A DNA stretch of 64,000 nucleotides from assembly GCA_035048495.1 (NCBI GenBank), contig CM068545.1, positions 19,502,741 through 19,566,740 on the forward strand, given 5' to 3'. A program made the position numbers and the translations under genes. The first letter of the stretch is position 1. Every line of letters starts with the position of its first letter. The notes below the pieces were generated by a model. The model was not told the DNA's origin. It ran no database searches and saw only the letters and a list, made by a program, of their open reading frames with translations. Of the stretch, positions 13,001-28,000 are shown in pieces. Origin of the DNA: Euptelea pleiosperma (taxonomy: Eukaryota > Streptophyta > Magnoliopsida > Ranunculales > Eupteleaceae).

Positions 13001-16000
13001 AAATATCAAACACCAACACAATGCATTCATCAGACATATTGTTGTGTAATATACCTAACGTTGCCTATTTAAACATTAAGTCCACTTAGCATTAAATATA
13101 CAATGCTATACATAATGTATGTTGTCAATGATGTGCAGTATGTATATTGCCAAATTGCAGTGGTCAGGATCTTTTTCTTGCACGATGTAGTCTAAAACAT
13201 TGGCTTGCATGGCTTCATCCTCTATAATCTGTCAGATTTCTTTGGTTGCTGATTGATACTTTCTAGCACCTTATCTGCAGTAAGTCCAACTTCTCTCAAC
13301 TCTATTACGATTGCTACTAACACAGGGATACCATACAAATTTTGAACATTAGACCAAAGAAAATCATACCCTTAGATAGAGAGAAATGGATGTCCCAAAC
13401 TCTAGCACCGACTCATGGACCAAATACCTATTCTTGTTGGCACTATTTCTATCAAACTTGAATTTACCCATCTGTTTTTTTCTTTTTTGTTATTAAACTT
13501 TGATCATTTTGCGAAATATGAGAGGACTCGACATGAAATTCAACTTACATGTCGAATTTATAGTAGTCCGTGAAAACACCATTCATTTCGTGAAATATTT
13601 CGATGATTTTCGGTGAACAGTAAATTTTCACAAATATTAATTTCTTTATCAATTTGTTTGAAAATTTATTTTTCTAAAATATTTAACAAATATTATAATT
13701 TGTTCATAAAGAGAACTTGTAAATTACACATAAATATACATTCATTAGTAGAAATGAATTATGATTGATTATATATATATTGGAAAAAAAATTAGGGAAC
13801 CACTAGTGCATTAAATGCTTGCATATATGATGTATTTTGAGCATGTTAGCAAGTACATATAATCGATCACGTTCTAATTAGCTGGAGATTCTAAAAAAGA
13901 ATGTGTGGACATAATAATTAGCAATATGTAACACATACGCAAGCGTTTTACATATTTAAGGTGTATGTAGAATGTGACATGATTATGATCATTCCCATTT
14001 GTAATTATGGCTATTTGTGGCATTAGTTGTTCATATACTGCATCAATGTGTAATAGATTTCTATGGATCTACATTTCCACACACAATATAGTTGTTTATT
14101 ATAGTTTAATGGTTTGTGAGTTGTTTTCATACTTGTTTTAGCATTTCCTAATGTCTCCACAATATTGTCATCATTTCTATGAAATTTGTGTTATTTCCAC
14201 ACTGGTCGAAATATTTTTACGAAATTTTTTATTTTCAGGCTGACTGAATTATACTTCGAATTGAAGTTTAATACCTTGCTTAACGCAGAGGCTGATATGA
14301 AGCGTGAAATGGAGAGGAAGGAACAGGAAAGGAAAAAGAGTCAGAAGGTTGAATTTGTTGCTGGGACACAAGCTGGAACAGTAAATGTAGCACCAAAACT
14401 CAGCATGCAGATTCCAGGTTTGAAGAATCGCCCTTTTTATGTATGCAGTGCATGAAGCTTTGTATTCCATACCATACAATCATCTGTCATATTTTTTTGT
14501 GAATAGACTTGAATCCTGTTTGTAACGCCATGTGTTGCTTTATCTTTGTTGATGAATTACCATCAATTGCAGGTGTTCCAACTGTGGCTTCTAGTGGATT
14601 CCATTCGCTTCCAACTGCTGCTGATAGGCAGAACAAGAAATCTAAGTGGGATAAGGTTTTCACCTGTGCATACCTTGGATGGATGTTTTCCAAGTAAGAT
14701 ACAAATGAATATTAAGACATTGGGCTGTTCTTATTAATTTATTGGGTTTCAGGCGGATGGTGATAGAAGAAATCTTCTGCATTCTGGAGGACAAGATACT
14801 GTATCTACAGCTACAACACATGCAGCACTCTTATCTGCCGCTAATGCGGGTGCTGGATATACTGCTTTTGCGTAAGTTGTTCTATACTAGCTTGGACATG
14901 CCTTTCCTGCTGCTCTTCCCCCTCCCTGTGTTGTGTCGGTATGTGTGTGGACTGGCTAGTGCTGTTTCTTAGCAGGTATTCGCACCAGTAACTTTATTTG
15001 AGTAGATTTATGTAATGTAACTTTAAACCAAGCTTTCGGAGAGTACAATTACCTCTTCAAGTGTGCCTTTTATAGGCGAACACATAATCAATTTATAAAA
15101 CGCTTCTAGTCAAACAAGATAACGGCTATTATTGTACTGTAAATATATTCAAAATAGAATTAGCAGCAGTCCAGCACCCTTAAAAGGCTTGCTTTTTATT
15201 CATATAGTTAAATTGAGCAGAACCTTTTATATTCGGTAAATGAATCCTATTGATAGCACCACCAAACATTCTGATATCTATACAATAAGTCAAGTTGTTT
15301 TTGTTTGAAAGGATTATGTTGATTTATTCTCCGATGGTACCCAATTCATGTTCTATGGCAAATGAAATTGTCTTACCTTCTTTGTGTGTACATACCTGCT
15401 TTCAAGTTTCAGGTTGTCATAGCTCGAAATATTATAAGAATACTACCTATCCAAAGGTCCAGATCAACTTTTTTGCATCCAAATTCTAGGTCAATTTTTT
15501 TCAACCAGGAAGGCTTGATGTAGGAGCATCATGTCATAGTGGTCCTAGGCTACAGTGGACCTCACAAAATTATCTTAAGATCTGTTCTATTTTAATTAGG
15601 AATTTCTTTTTTAGGAAGGTCATTATGATTGTTTAACTTGGTTAGAAATTTGTGCTCATTTTTAAAATTAGATTATGAAGTTTGCTTATTTTTAGAAGTA
15701 GAATTTTAGGAGAATTAAGAAAGTTAGGATTTCAGAAATTTTATAAATAGGTTGTAATCTTTTGATTTTAGGAGATAATGAATGAAGGGATATTTCCTAT
15801 TTTGGAGTGGTTCCAAATTTTTTGGGTGAGATACCTAGGAGGGAAGAGCGATTCCTTCAAAACTTGATGGAATGATTCCATCGAGTCTCTTACGATCGCA
15901 GAACGGAGTTCCCCTTGTCCTGCATCACTAGTCTCCATCTAGATACTTCAAGAGCTTCAAAGATCTGAGACAAGGGGATCTCCTCTCCCCTTTCCTATTC

Positions 16001-19000
16001 ATTATATTGGTAGATGCTCGTAGCAGATTTAAGGTCAAGGAGAGATCGAGGGTGTTATTGAAGAATTTAAAGTAGGCGCAAAGGGCCCGGTCATTTCTCA
16101 TCTCTAGTTTGTTGATGACACCATCTTGTTCAAGAAAGCATTACAAACTTATTCGTGATACACTCGTGACATAGGTATAGAACTTGAGAACTATATGGAC
16201 ATTTCATGTTATTCATATCGAAAGCTTAGATATCTTAGATGTTTTGAAGTGACTTCTAGGCTCCAAATAAATCTAAATAAGAGTGAGGTCTTTGGTGCAG
16301 GGTAAGTGGTCAATTTGGAGGAGCTTGCAGGTAGTTTGGGTTGTAGAGTGGGAACTCTTCCATCTTCTTTTCTTGTCCCCTTGCGCGTGCCCCCTATAAA
16401 TTGAAGGCCATATGGGAACCTAGTGTTGAAAGATCTGAGAGGAGGATGGCTTTGTGGAAATGCAGATACCTCGCTAAATGTGGAAAGATGACTCTTATCA
16501 AAATCACGTTTTCGAGCCTTCTAATATTTTTCTTATCCCTATTCACCTTTACCATTCCATGTAACATAGCCAACAAGTTGGAGAGACTGATATGAAATTT
16601 CATTTGCAGGAGGACGAGATGAAATATCGTCTTGTGGAATGGAAGGCCATTTGCAGGCCTAAGAAGGGAGGCAGTCCGGGTTTTCCTCAATTGAGGGATA
16701 TGAGCATTGCCTTGCTGGGCAAGTGGTTATGACGCTTTGGGGAGGAGGATGATAGATTATGGAGAAGGCTTGTGGCTTGTAAATATGGGGTCATGGGTGG
16801 GAGAGTGATCTGGTCAGTTAGTAGGCTTGTGGAAGGGTTTCTCTAGGGCCTATGTAAGTTTCAGTAAGGGGTTCCATTATAAAATAGGGGTGGGGGATAG
16901 AGTGAGGTTTTGGGAGGATATTTGGTGTGGAGAAAATTCTCTCAATGGGCTTCCTTGATCTCTATGCTATTTTGGACTGTAAGGGCTTTCTTGTAAGAGA
17001 TTGTATGGGGGATGGGGAGGGTGGTAACAGTTGGAACTTAGGTTGTAGAGGAAATTTCAACGAATGGGAGTTTGATGTCTTATATTGTTTGCTTATGAGG
17101 CTGGAATTTTTTGAAGGTTTGGAGGAGGGGGTTGATAGATAGATTTTGAAGTGGGATGCTAGAGTTAAGTTTTTGGCCCGGTCCTTTTACTCATTTCTGG
17201 CAAGGTCGAGCCACTTATCGTTTCCTCTGGGGCAGGTATGGATAAGGATGGTTCCATTTAAGGTGACATTTTGTATGCACTTTGATGATTGATAAAATTC
17301 TCACTTATGGCCACTTCATGAAAAGAGGGAAGTTTGGACTGAATATTTGCTTTCTATGTAGAGCTTCTAAAGAATCTATTTGATGCAGGACTGTGAAAAC
17401 TAGCCTAAATGATGAGCTGAGACCTACAAAAAATTACTATGGATAATAAAGAGTATAAAATAAGTCTAACAACCTACCATAAATATTTAAAAATGCTAGC
17501 AAATAATTAACTAATAGTTCTAAAGCAAAGAGATCAATATCCAACAGTGAAAAACCCTCAATTATCGATTAAAAGGTCCGATGGAAGTTAGCCTAGGGTT
17601 CAATTAATACATGTAACCTTGTAGGCTCACTGAATTCTTTTTCCAAGATTTAGCAAATTAATTTAGGTTCAGAAGGTTTTCTAGAAGGTTTCTTGGGTTC
17701 CAGGTAAGTATCAGTTGATTTAGGTGGGTTTCAGCTAAAAAAGAAAACATATAGTTTTATGCTTTTGGAAGGGAGAAGATGCTTTCTAGTGAAGCTGCGG
17801 GACTTCGTGGGGTCAATAGGGTATGCCGTAGAGTTAAAGGGGTGTAGCGGAGTAGGTTGTAGGGTTTTGGGGAGTCGTAGGGGAGATCAGGTGCCGCAGG
17901 CACCAGGAATGCTCCAGGGGCGAGCGTAGGTCACCAATAGGAAGGGGGAATGGTCCGGCAAGGCTTGGGTTAGGGTGGGTAGGTCTAGGTCAAAGTTGGA
18001 AAAGCTAGTGTTAGGGTTTAGGCAAGTACAATTAGGGTTTCTGTCGCAAAAGCTGAGCAAAAAGGATAAAACAAGGGAGAAGAGATCAAGAAAATAAGAT
18101 AGAGGAGAGAGAGAGAGAAGAATACCTTTGGCTTCGCACCAAATTAACTAGCTTCACACCAGATTTTCCATTCACAGGAGATTTCTCAAAAGAGTTTTTC
18201 TATTTCTTCATTCATAATGAGAGAATTACATAAAGATGGTTTATATACTAACTTAAATAACTCTAATCTAATCTAGACCATCCAAATAAATTAATAAGAT
18301 CCAGTGGTCTTCGCGCATTGTGTGCCTCTTCACTAGTAAATGTTAAGATCTGGTGTTCAATAGTGAGTATGAAGAAATCTTGTTGTAGATGAAGAAATCC
18401 TTGATTATTGAAGCAAAATCCTTCGTTTTGGAGTATATTGTGGTGGGTAACCATCCGTTTGTGAAGGTGACAGAAAGGGGTAAAGTCGGATTCTGGTAGA
18501 CCTTTGCGTTGGGAAAGCTAGCAAGAGTGTCCTTGGGGGTAGAACATGGGTGGCTTTTCGGGGTGAAAATCATAGGGGTACATTTCTTAAAGTGATGGAG
18601 TTCTACGGCACTTCTTCATTGTTTATGATCATCATACCAGAGGGTTTTCATAAGGATGGCTGGTGCAACCTGGAGTATGTCATCAACTGGTCGTTTCTGA
18701 CACCCAATACCAGGATCACCATCGAAGATCGACCGAGGAAATCCACTAAACTGGTCACATCAGCCGAGGGATCGCCAGGAGATATTTCGACCAAGGTGGT
18801 GCATATCGGAGGCGAGCCTTGTATTTCGACAGAGTACAATAGGGCAGGAAAATGGTGCAGGGCGGTGGTGTGCGATGCTTTGGGTGGAGGGGTGACTTTG
18901 GACCTCCAACAAGCCATTCTTTCCCATCTCAATCCTTTCGGAGTCTCGGAGATTTTCAAGTTTGGAAAGGGGAGATTTGTGTTCTTCGCCAAGAAAGAGA

Positions 19001-22000
19001 AGGAGGTGGCTAAGATATGTGGTAGAGGCCCTTTGGATTTGGGTACAGAGGTCGTTAGCTTTCGTCGGTGGTGGCCTTCCGTCCATACCTTCTTCGGCGA
19101 AGTGCTTGTTAAGGAAAGATGGTTGGTTCTTAGAGGTGTGCCCTTCCATTTACGCCATCTGAACATTTTCAAGGCCATTGGGAGCTTGTGCGGAGGCTTT
19201 TGAGCCCTTGACAACCAAGGACCCTAGTCGGACAACCTCTATTTCGTTCGGATGAAACTAGTGGCGGTGGGCCTGAGACTTATTCCCAGGGTGATTCAAC
19301 TACAGGATAGGGGTGTTTTTTTCCCGATCATAGTTGAGATTGAAGAACCCATAGCTACGGTGTCGAGCCAGGAACACAGAGGCCCCTCTACAATGCAGAT
19401 CTACCGAGTAGAAGATGATGACATGGTGCATCGTGATACAGGTGGCACTAGACATGGAGCATTGGGGTATGCCAAGTGGCTAGGTGGCCAGGTGTCGAGA
19501 CAGGGACCAAAGGTAAAGGGGTAGCCAGAGACAGGCCGACGAGATAGTGGCGGCTATGCATCCCCATTTGCAATTTTAGGAAATGAAACTAAATTTTTAA
19601 TAGGTATTGCCATCCTTGCTTCTGCCCCCCTTGCCTCTGATAGCTATGCCCTCGCCTCTGTTTGTCTCTTTGATTCGTAGAAGACTACGCTTGCTAGCCC
19701 AGGTGGGATATGGAGGTGGCACCTTATCGTCCGCTTGGACTTTTGAATTTAGCGCCTTCTAGCCATACAACTAATATGAGGCAGAAGTAGGGTGACGTGT
19801 CGGGCAGTGATTGTCTCACCTTTCCATCGCACCAGCCTGTAGCTGTTAAGGCTAGAGAGGGGCAGGGGCTTGTGACAGGAAGCTAGAGGGAAGGGGTACC
19901 CTATGGACAGATGGTCTGATGGGTGAAGTCGAGTGCGAAACCGTACAAGGACGACAAGACTGTTGCTGCTAGAGGGAAGGGCACACTCGCTACGACGTGT
20001 CCGTCTATCTCTAATCCCTTTTCTTGACCCCGCACGATACTGACACGTGGAGGATCCCCACATCTCTGCTCATCTGAGCCCTTTCTCATGGATTATCCGG
20101 AGGTGAACAGATTGGGGTGCGGTGCACTAGCGATGCACCAGATCATGGGTCCTAAACACGTCAGATCTACTGAATCAACGGCTGAGGTGGGCTCTCGCGA
20201 AGGAGCTGGAGTTACGGCTCGTAGCATAACTCCCTCAATTATCTCTCATCCTGGGGCTAGTAAGGAATCGCCCATCGACTCCTCTGATATCCTCCGTTAG
20301 GTCGCCTTTCCCTCCACTTGAGTTCGTCAACAGTATGCACAACCACCACGTTGAGAAGATTGAGGCGCTCAGTAGGGAGCCTTCATCGCCCAGGACCTTT
20401 AGGCCATCCCATTGCCCCAATGAAGGCAAGTTTCCCCTCGTGGACTCTTCTTTATCCCCCCGCTCTCGCTCTTCATCCCCCTAGTTTATGGGGAATTCTG
20501 CTGTGGTGGATATCCTTAGGGAGGGCAGATTGGTGGACTATGGGCCTTTAGAGGGATCGCATGGCAGCAGAGGATGTGGAGGTAGCATGGACAATGATGT
20601 GACTGAATCAGAAGTCAATAGGGAGGAGGAATCCTTTGAGGCAGAGTCGCGCCAATATGGCATCGGCCAAGGCAATGGTTCAGAACAGAACTCGTTTGGG
20701 AGGACAGACGGATGTTTAGAGGTGGGATCGCCTCCATTAGCGGAGAGTCCAGCGGATCAATCTCACACGAGGGGAAGGCGAATGATCTATAGGGGGCTAT
20801 ATGCAATTTGGCAAGGCTATTGGGGTTTCTTTCGACGATCTAGAAGATCAAGCTAAAAGGTTGTTTAGCAGATCATATAAAATGGACATGGGGGGCTCTG
20901 ACCTAGTTGAATCAATTATGGAACCGGTTCCAGCCCAGGAGAACGCTTACCCCGATACTGAGCACAACGGGGAATCTGATAGTAGCTCCAGGGGGAGGCT
21001 AGGGGAAGAAAGAGGAACTGAAGCCAAGACTCAGAAGGAGAGGAAGGGGTGCAAACTGAAAGGTAAGGCTTACAAGGAGTTGCATAAACTAGTCAGTCAC
21101 ATCAATTATGATGGTAAGCTACACGAGAAGAGAAGCAGCAGGAACACTAGGGCCTTTTCCCAACCCAAATGAAGCTCAACATCTTATCTTGGAACGTGAT
21201 GGGTAAGGATAGGAGGGCCTCAGTGGAAAGTCTCATTGTCAGATGCAAGCCGGATGTTTTGGTGTTTCAAGAAACAAAGTTAGCCTCTATGGAGAACTGG
21301 ATGGTAGTTGAAATCTGTGGGAACAGGGACTACAGCTGGAAAGAGATCCCAACCAGAGGTTCGGCTGGGGGGGTGTTGGTTGCTTGGGATTCAGCTATGC
21401 TGAAGGTGGAAGATGTTCTCTTAGGCTCTTTTTTGGTATCTATCTTATGCAAAAGCTCCTTTGACAGTTTTCAATGGGTTTTCTCCGGGGTTTATGGTCC
21501 CAATGAAAGAATTGGGCGGTACCAGTTATGGGAGGAGCTGGACGGTGTGCACGGGTCTTGGAACCACCCTTGGTACATTGGAGGGGATTTTAATGTTATT
21601 CGGTTTATTCACGAAAAGAAGGGGGGCAGGAGCAGCAGGATCAATTCTAGTATGAGGGATTTCTCGGACTTTGTCGATAGAAACGATTTGATGGATCTTC
21701 CACTGTCCGGCGCCAAATTCACTTGGCCTAACCATCAGGTGAACCCTACGTTATGGAGGCTGGACAGATTTTTGGTTTCAAGTTGTTGGGAGGCTCACTT
21801 TCCTGATGTCATCCAATCAGCCATTCATAATCCGGCCTCTGACCACTACCCTGTGCTTCTTGCATGTGGGGGTTCCACTCATAGACCTTTTCCATTTCGC
21901 TTCAAGCTTATGTGGTTACATGAATCCACTTTTCTGAAGGAGGTGGAGACCCGGTGGAATTCCTTTGTCTTTAATGGCAGGGCATGATTCATTTTCTGGA

Positions 22001-25000
22001 GCAAGCTCAACGCCCTCAAAAAATATTTGAGGAAGTGGAATGCTGAGGTCGTTGGAAGAATTGATAAGAAAATGAGAGACCTTATTTAGGAGATAGCTCG
22101 TATTGACATCAAAAAAGAAAACGAGCCTTTGTCTACAGAGGAGGTTAGTAAGAGAACGGAGTTGAAAAGGGATTATCTTTCTTTCGAGCGAGAGGAAGAG
22201 ATCAGCTGGAGGCAAAATTCCAGGGTGCAATGGCTCAAAGAAGGCAATAGGAATACAAGGTTCTTTCATAGCATTGCTAAAGCTAGAAGAAGAGTGAACT
22301 GCATTTCAAGTCTTATGGTGGAGGGTATTCCGGTTAGAGACGAAGAAAACATCAGGGAGGCCATCGTTTCTTTCTATTCTCACCTCTACTCTGAGACCAC
22401 AGTGGATAGACCTAAGTTGGATGGTATTGTCTTCGATCAAATAAAGGAAAGCCAGTTCAGATGGCTAGAAAGACTGATTGAAGAGGAGGAAGTTATGGAA
22501 GCTATCAAATCACTAGGGAGTTACAAAGCCCCGGGTCCTAATGGGTTCCCCCTGGCCTTTTTCTCCTCTTGTTGGCCCATTGTGGGCAAGGACTTTATGC
22601 GGGTAGTGGAGGATTTTCATTGTGAGTCGTGGCTCGATTGGAGAGCCAACTCCACTTTTATCTCCCTTATTCCCAAAAAGGAAGGAGCAGAGTCTTTAGC
22701 GGATTTCAGACCCATCGGCTTGATTGGCAACACCTAAAAAATCATAGCTAAAGCATGGCTTCTAGATTGATAGGGGTTCTCGGGCATATCATCTTTCCAG
22801 GGGGCCTCGTGAGTGATCACCAGATTTTGGATGGCGTTTTGATAGCCAATGAAGCTATTGATTCTAGACAGCGTGGGGGAATTCTGGGCATCATTTGCAA
22901 AGTCGACTTGGAGAAGGCTTATGGCCACGTGAGTTGGTCCTTCCTTGATTATGATGGGGCGGATGGGCTTCAGCAATAGGTGGAGAAGGTGGATCCGTAC
23001 GTGCATATCCACAGCCCGCTTTTCGATCTTGGTCAATGGTGCTCTTGCGGGTTTTTTCAAGAACTCCAGGGGGATCCCTTGTCTCCGTACTTGTTTCTCA
23101 TTGTGGTGGAAGGATTGAGTCGGATGGCTACTAAAGCGGTTGATGGAGGCTACATCTCAGACTTTAAAGCTGGGGAGGAGAGCCCAGCTATATCCCATTT
23201 GCAATTTGCAGACAACACCATCTTTTTTCCTAGAGGCTGACATCAGTCAAGCCCAAGCCCTACGAGGGATCCTTCGTTGCTTCGAAGTGGTATCGGGATT
23301 GCGGATTAATCTCGCCAAAAGTGAAGTTTTCGGGGTTGGAGAGGTGGAGTGTCTAGATGAGATATCAGCAAATATGGCTTGCAAAAAGGGGAAGCTCCCT
23401 ACGATGTACCTCGGTTTTCCTCTCGGTGCTAAAAGTCGATCAAAGAAGATTTGGTATCCGGTCCTTGAGCGGATCCAGAACAAATTGGCGTCTTAGAAGA
23501 AAAGACTTTTACCCAAAGGGGGCAGACTTACTTTGATTAAGAGTACCTTGTCTAACATGCCTATCTACTTTTTGTTGTTGTTCTCCATTCCAAAAGGGAC
23601 GGCTAAGAGGATGGAAAGCCTTATTAGAAACTTCCTTTGGGATGATAGCGAAGAGAAGCACAAATTTCATCTCGTGAACTAGGCCAGGATATACAAATCC
23701 GAAGAAGATGGTGGTCTGGGGGTTCGCCAAATTATGCCCATGCATAAAGCTTTACTCGGTAAGTGGCTTTGGCACTTCGGAACTGAGAGGGATAGTTTGT
23801 GGAGAAGTGTCATCGCGATTAAGCAAGGTACTGAAAACAACGGGTGGGACAGCACGATGTCATCCTATCCGTACGGTGTCGGTGTTTGGAAGGGAATATC
23901 GAAGATGAGGAGTGAGATCAGAAACGGAAGTAGCTTCAAAGTGGGCAATGGCTCTCAAGTGAGATTTTGGGAAGACATTTGGTGTGGGGACCAATCCCTG
24001 GCGTAGTCATTCCCCTCTATTTATGCCCTATCCAACTGTAAAGGTGTTACGATCAGGGAGTGGCTTTCAGGGAGAATGGGTTGCTTTCTTGGAATCTAGG
24101 GCTTAGGAGGGGAATAAACAACTGGGAAGTGGATACCGTGGCGTCTCTTATGAATAGACTGGAAGGGATCCATCTTGTTGACGGCGCTAACGACACGAGG
24201 TGGTGGAACCGCGATTCCAAAGGGATATTCTCGGTCAAATCTCTCACTCACGAGCCCGGTTCCATAAGTTTTTCAGCCAAGCGGTTGTGGAGTACGCCCA
24301 TTCCATCCAAAGTTCTCTTCTTCTCTTGGTGTGCCATGCTTGATAAGATTCTTTCCGTGGAGAAGCTTTGAAAACGCGGCCTACATATCCTTAGTAGATG
24401 CATTTTGTGTTGCAGCGACGAGGAGACTACTAGTTGAAATGGAGGTTTTAGGGTTAGATTAGATTTGAGAGATGAGAGAAGAGAGAAGGATGTCATTGTG
24501 TTAATTAACAATGACCCCATAAATCTTATTTATAAAAAAGGTTACATAAACAATAACAAGTATACCCCTCATAAGAGGTATTTACAGAACTACCCCTATA
24601 CAAGATAAATACATATTTCTACGTATCTGATAACACTCCCCCTCAAGTTGGCGCATAGATATCTTTCATGCCCAACTTGCATAAACATCTATGAAGTTGC
24701 CAACTAGGAACTCCTTTGGTGAAGACATCGGCTACTTACTCATCTGTCTTCACAAAGAGGGTACAAACCTCCCCAGATACAATCTTCTCCCGAATGAAGG
24801 GGCGATCCACTTCAATGTGCTTGGCCCGATCATGTTGCACCGGATTGTGAGCAATGCTGATAGCTGCCTTGTTGTCACAGTTGGGTCCAAAAACTGGAAA
24901 GCCAAGTTCAGCCACCAACATCTTCAGCCAGAATATCTCATGCAAGCCATGGGCCATTGCCCTAAATTCTACCTCTACACTGGATCTGGCAACTACTGGT

Positions 25001-28000
25001 TGCTTCTTGCTCCTCCAGGTAACTAGATTGCTTCCCACAAAGGTGCAATAGCCTGAGGTAGATCTCCTGTCATCCTTGGCACCAGCCCAGTCTGCATCAG
25101 TATATGGCTTTACTCTCATGTGGCCATTCTTCTGAAAAAGGAGGCCTCGGCCAGGGGCAGACTTGAGGTATCTCAATATCCTGTGAGCTGCCTCTAAGTG
25201 AATCTCCTTAAGAGAATGCATGTACTGACTGATAACACTGACTGCATAGACAATGTCTGGACGAGTCAAGGAGAGGTAGATCAACCTTCCAACCAATCTC
25301 TGAAAGCTCCCCACATCTTGTAAAGGTATACTACTCGAGTCGGCTAACTTGTGATTCTGCTCTATGGGGGGGTCTCCACTGGCTTAGCTCCCAGCTTGCC
25401 AGAGTCCTTTAATAGATCTAGGACGTACTTCCTTTGTGAAATGAAGATCCCTTAGCTGGATCTTGTAACTTTTATGCCAAGAAAGTACTTGAGGAGTCCC
25501 AGATCTTTGGTCTCAAACTCTCCTGCTAGATGATCCTTTACCTTGATCACTTCCTCTGCATCATTCCCTATCAGAATGATATCATCAACATGGACGATGA
25601 GGGTCGTAGTGATCTTCTCTAGGTGCTTCACAAATAGAGTGTGATCGGCTTGGCTTTGAGTATATCCCAGCTTCTTCACTGTTAGAGTGAACCTCTCAAA
25701 CCAAGCTCTGGGGGATTGCTTAAGCCTATAGAGGGCTTTCCTCAGATGACACACCTTGCTGCTGTCTCCTGGGGGAGTGAACCCTGGAGGAGGTACCATA
25801 TAGACCTCTTCATGCAGATCACCATGAATGAATGCATTCTTCACATCCAGCTGATGCAAAGGCCATGCTTGGTTTGCTGCTACAGACAACAAAACCCTGA
25901 TGGAGTTCATCTTTGCCACAAATGCAAAGTTCTCCACATAGTCAATCCCGTAGGTCTGAGTGTACCCTTTGGCAACCAGTCTAGCCTTGTACTTCTCTAC
26001 TGACCCATCGGCCTTGTACTTCACTGTGAACATCTATCTGCATCCAACCTGCTTCTTGCCTCTTAGCAAGTCAACAAGCTCCCAAGTTTTGTTCTTATCC
26101 AGCGCTTTCATTTCTTCTACCATAGCAGCTTTCCATCTAGGGTGTGCTAACCCTTCTGCCACGGAAGAGGGAGTGAGAATGGTGGAAACTAATGTGATAA
26201 AGGCTCTGTATGAAGGTGACAAGGCATCGTAGGAAACGAAGTTGCTCAAAGGATGTTGAGTACAACTTCTGATGCCTTTTCTAATAGCAATAGGAAGATC
26301 AGAATCATCAATAGACAAGGGAATGATAGGTATCGGGAGAGATGGAGGATCACTTGGATCCGAAAAAGGAACCATTGGTCCTGGATCAGCTGTGACTGTC
26401 GCCCTCTTGCTATAGACTTTGAGCTCCTTCTGAGCTCTAGGAGCACTATCAATCACACTAGTAGTATGAGTGGGCGGAGGCCTCTCAAACTCTAGAGGAG
26501 GAGATAGGGATATAGCAGGAAGATGAACATTCCACCTCTCTTCATTACTACTCTCCCCTTGAAGAGAGGTGGGAGAGAAAAAAGAAAACTCCTTACGAAA
26601 GGTGACATCCATGCATACAAACTTCTTCCCAGAGGATGGATGGTAACACTTGTACCTTTTATGGGTAGAGGAGTAACCGAAAAAGACGCACTTGAGTGCT
26701 TTGGGATCTAGTTTGGTGCGATGAGGACCAAGGATATGGACATAACATACACACCTAAAGATGCGAGGAGGAACAGAGAAAAGAGGAGAATCAGGGGAAA
26801 GAACTTGAAGAGGAGATTTAAAATTGAGAACACGAGAGGGTATTCTGTTACTCAAGTAGGCAGCCGTCAATAGAGCTTCTGACCAATAGGTCTTGAGCCT
26901 CTCTGAGACCGCCGAGGCTGATAAGCAGGAGAGGCAGCTAGCGCTGATGCTCTAGAAGGAGATGCTCACTTTGAAGAGAGATCCGCCTACTCTCTTCACT
27001 CTGAAGATAGGCGTACACCTCTCTGAGAGAGGGAAGATCTACCCTGCTACTCAAGATCTGAACACGAGCCAACTCATAAAAAGAGTTGAGGCCAGCAAGA
27101 AAATCAAAGATCCAGCCCTTCTCTATATATCAACGAAAGGGGGCAATCTCTGTGGGATTGAGGGGCTGATAGGAGTAATAATGATCAAGCTCTTGCCACA
27201 AGGTACGAAGAGCAGTATAGTACTGAGAAAGAGACTTCTCACCTTGCCGGAAGTGGGAGATAGTCTGTCGCAGCTGAACTGCTCGTCCATCATTCTGCTG
27301 CTGCGAATAGGTCTCCTCAGTGATCTCCCAAATCTCTTGCGTTGTGCGCATGAATAAGAAACTCTCACTGATATCAGGCTCCATAGAGTTGAGAAGCCAG
27401 GACATGACAGTAAGATCATCTGTCTGCCATTGTCGATAAGAGGGATCAGATCTAGGAGGCTCAACCGTATCTGCTGTAGTGTGGCCAAGTTTCCCACGGC
27501 CCCCAATGAACAACCGTGCAGCCTGAGCCCAGCGTAAGTACTTGCCATCTAACTTCACTGAGGTGATCTGCAAACTTGGGTTCTCATAGGCTAAAGTGCT
27601 GTAGTATATGGCCTCCAACTCCACTGGAGGGAACTTCTGTGCTCACGTCTGACCCGGATGGAAAAACCGAGGAAGGTGGGGAAGGTGGAGGAACCACGGG
27701 AGGTGGAGGATCTGCCATGAAGAACTATAGCCAAAAAAGAACACTAACGACCACACCGAAGATCAATAGATGGCCTAAAAAATGGCTTAAAAACGTCATG
27801 AGCAGCACTTAGAGGGGGAAGTTTCATCCCACAACCTCATATAATCACAACACAGTATAAGAAACAAGAAATACAAGATCTTACAGCCATCCGATAGGTT
27901 TTTTACCCTTTGAGCAGCCCAAAAAATGCAAAAAAAGGGCTAGGCGATAAGAAATAGGTGGGGTTTTCGATCCCACGACTTCAATCAGCAACCAATCGAG

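Noticed and set aside
18648..19214. A 188-codon minus-strand frame opposite LINE ORF1
   Set aside because: The plus strand shows clear ORF1 motifs; the reverse frame has none.
27576..27812. A plus-strand frame opposite the Copia gag start
   Set aside because: It is an antisense shadow of the proline-rich gag start.
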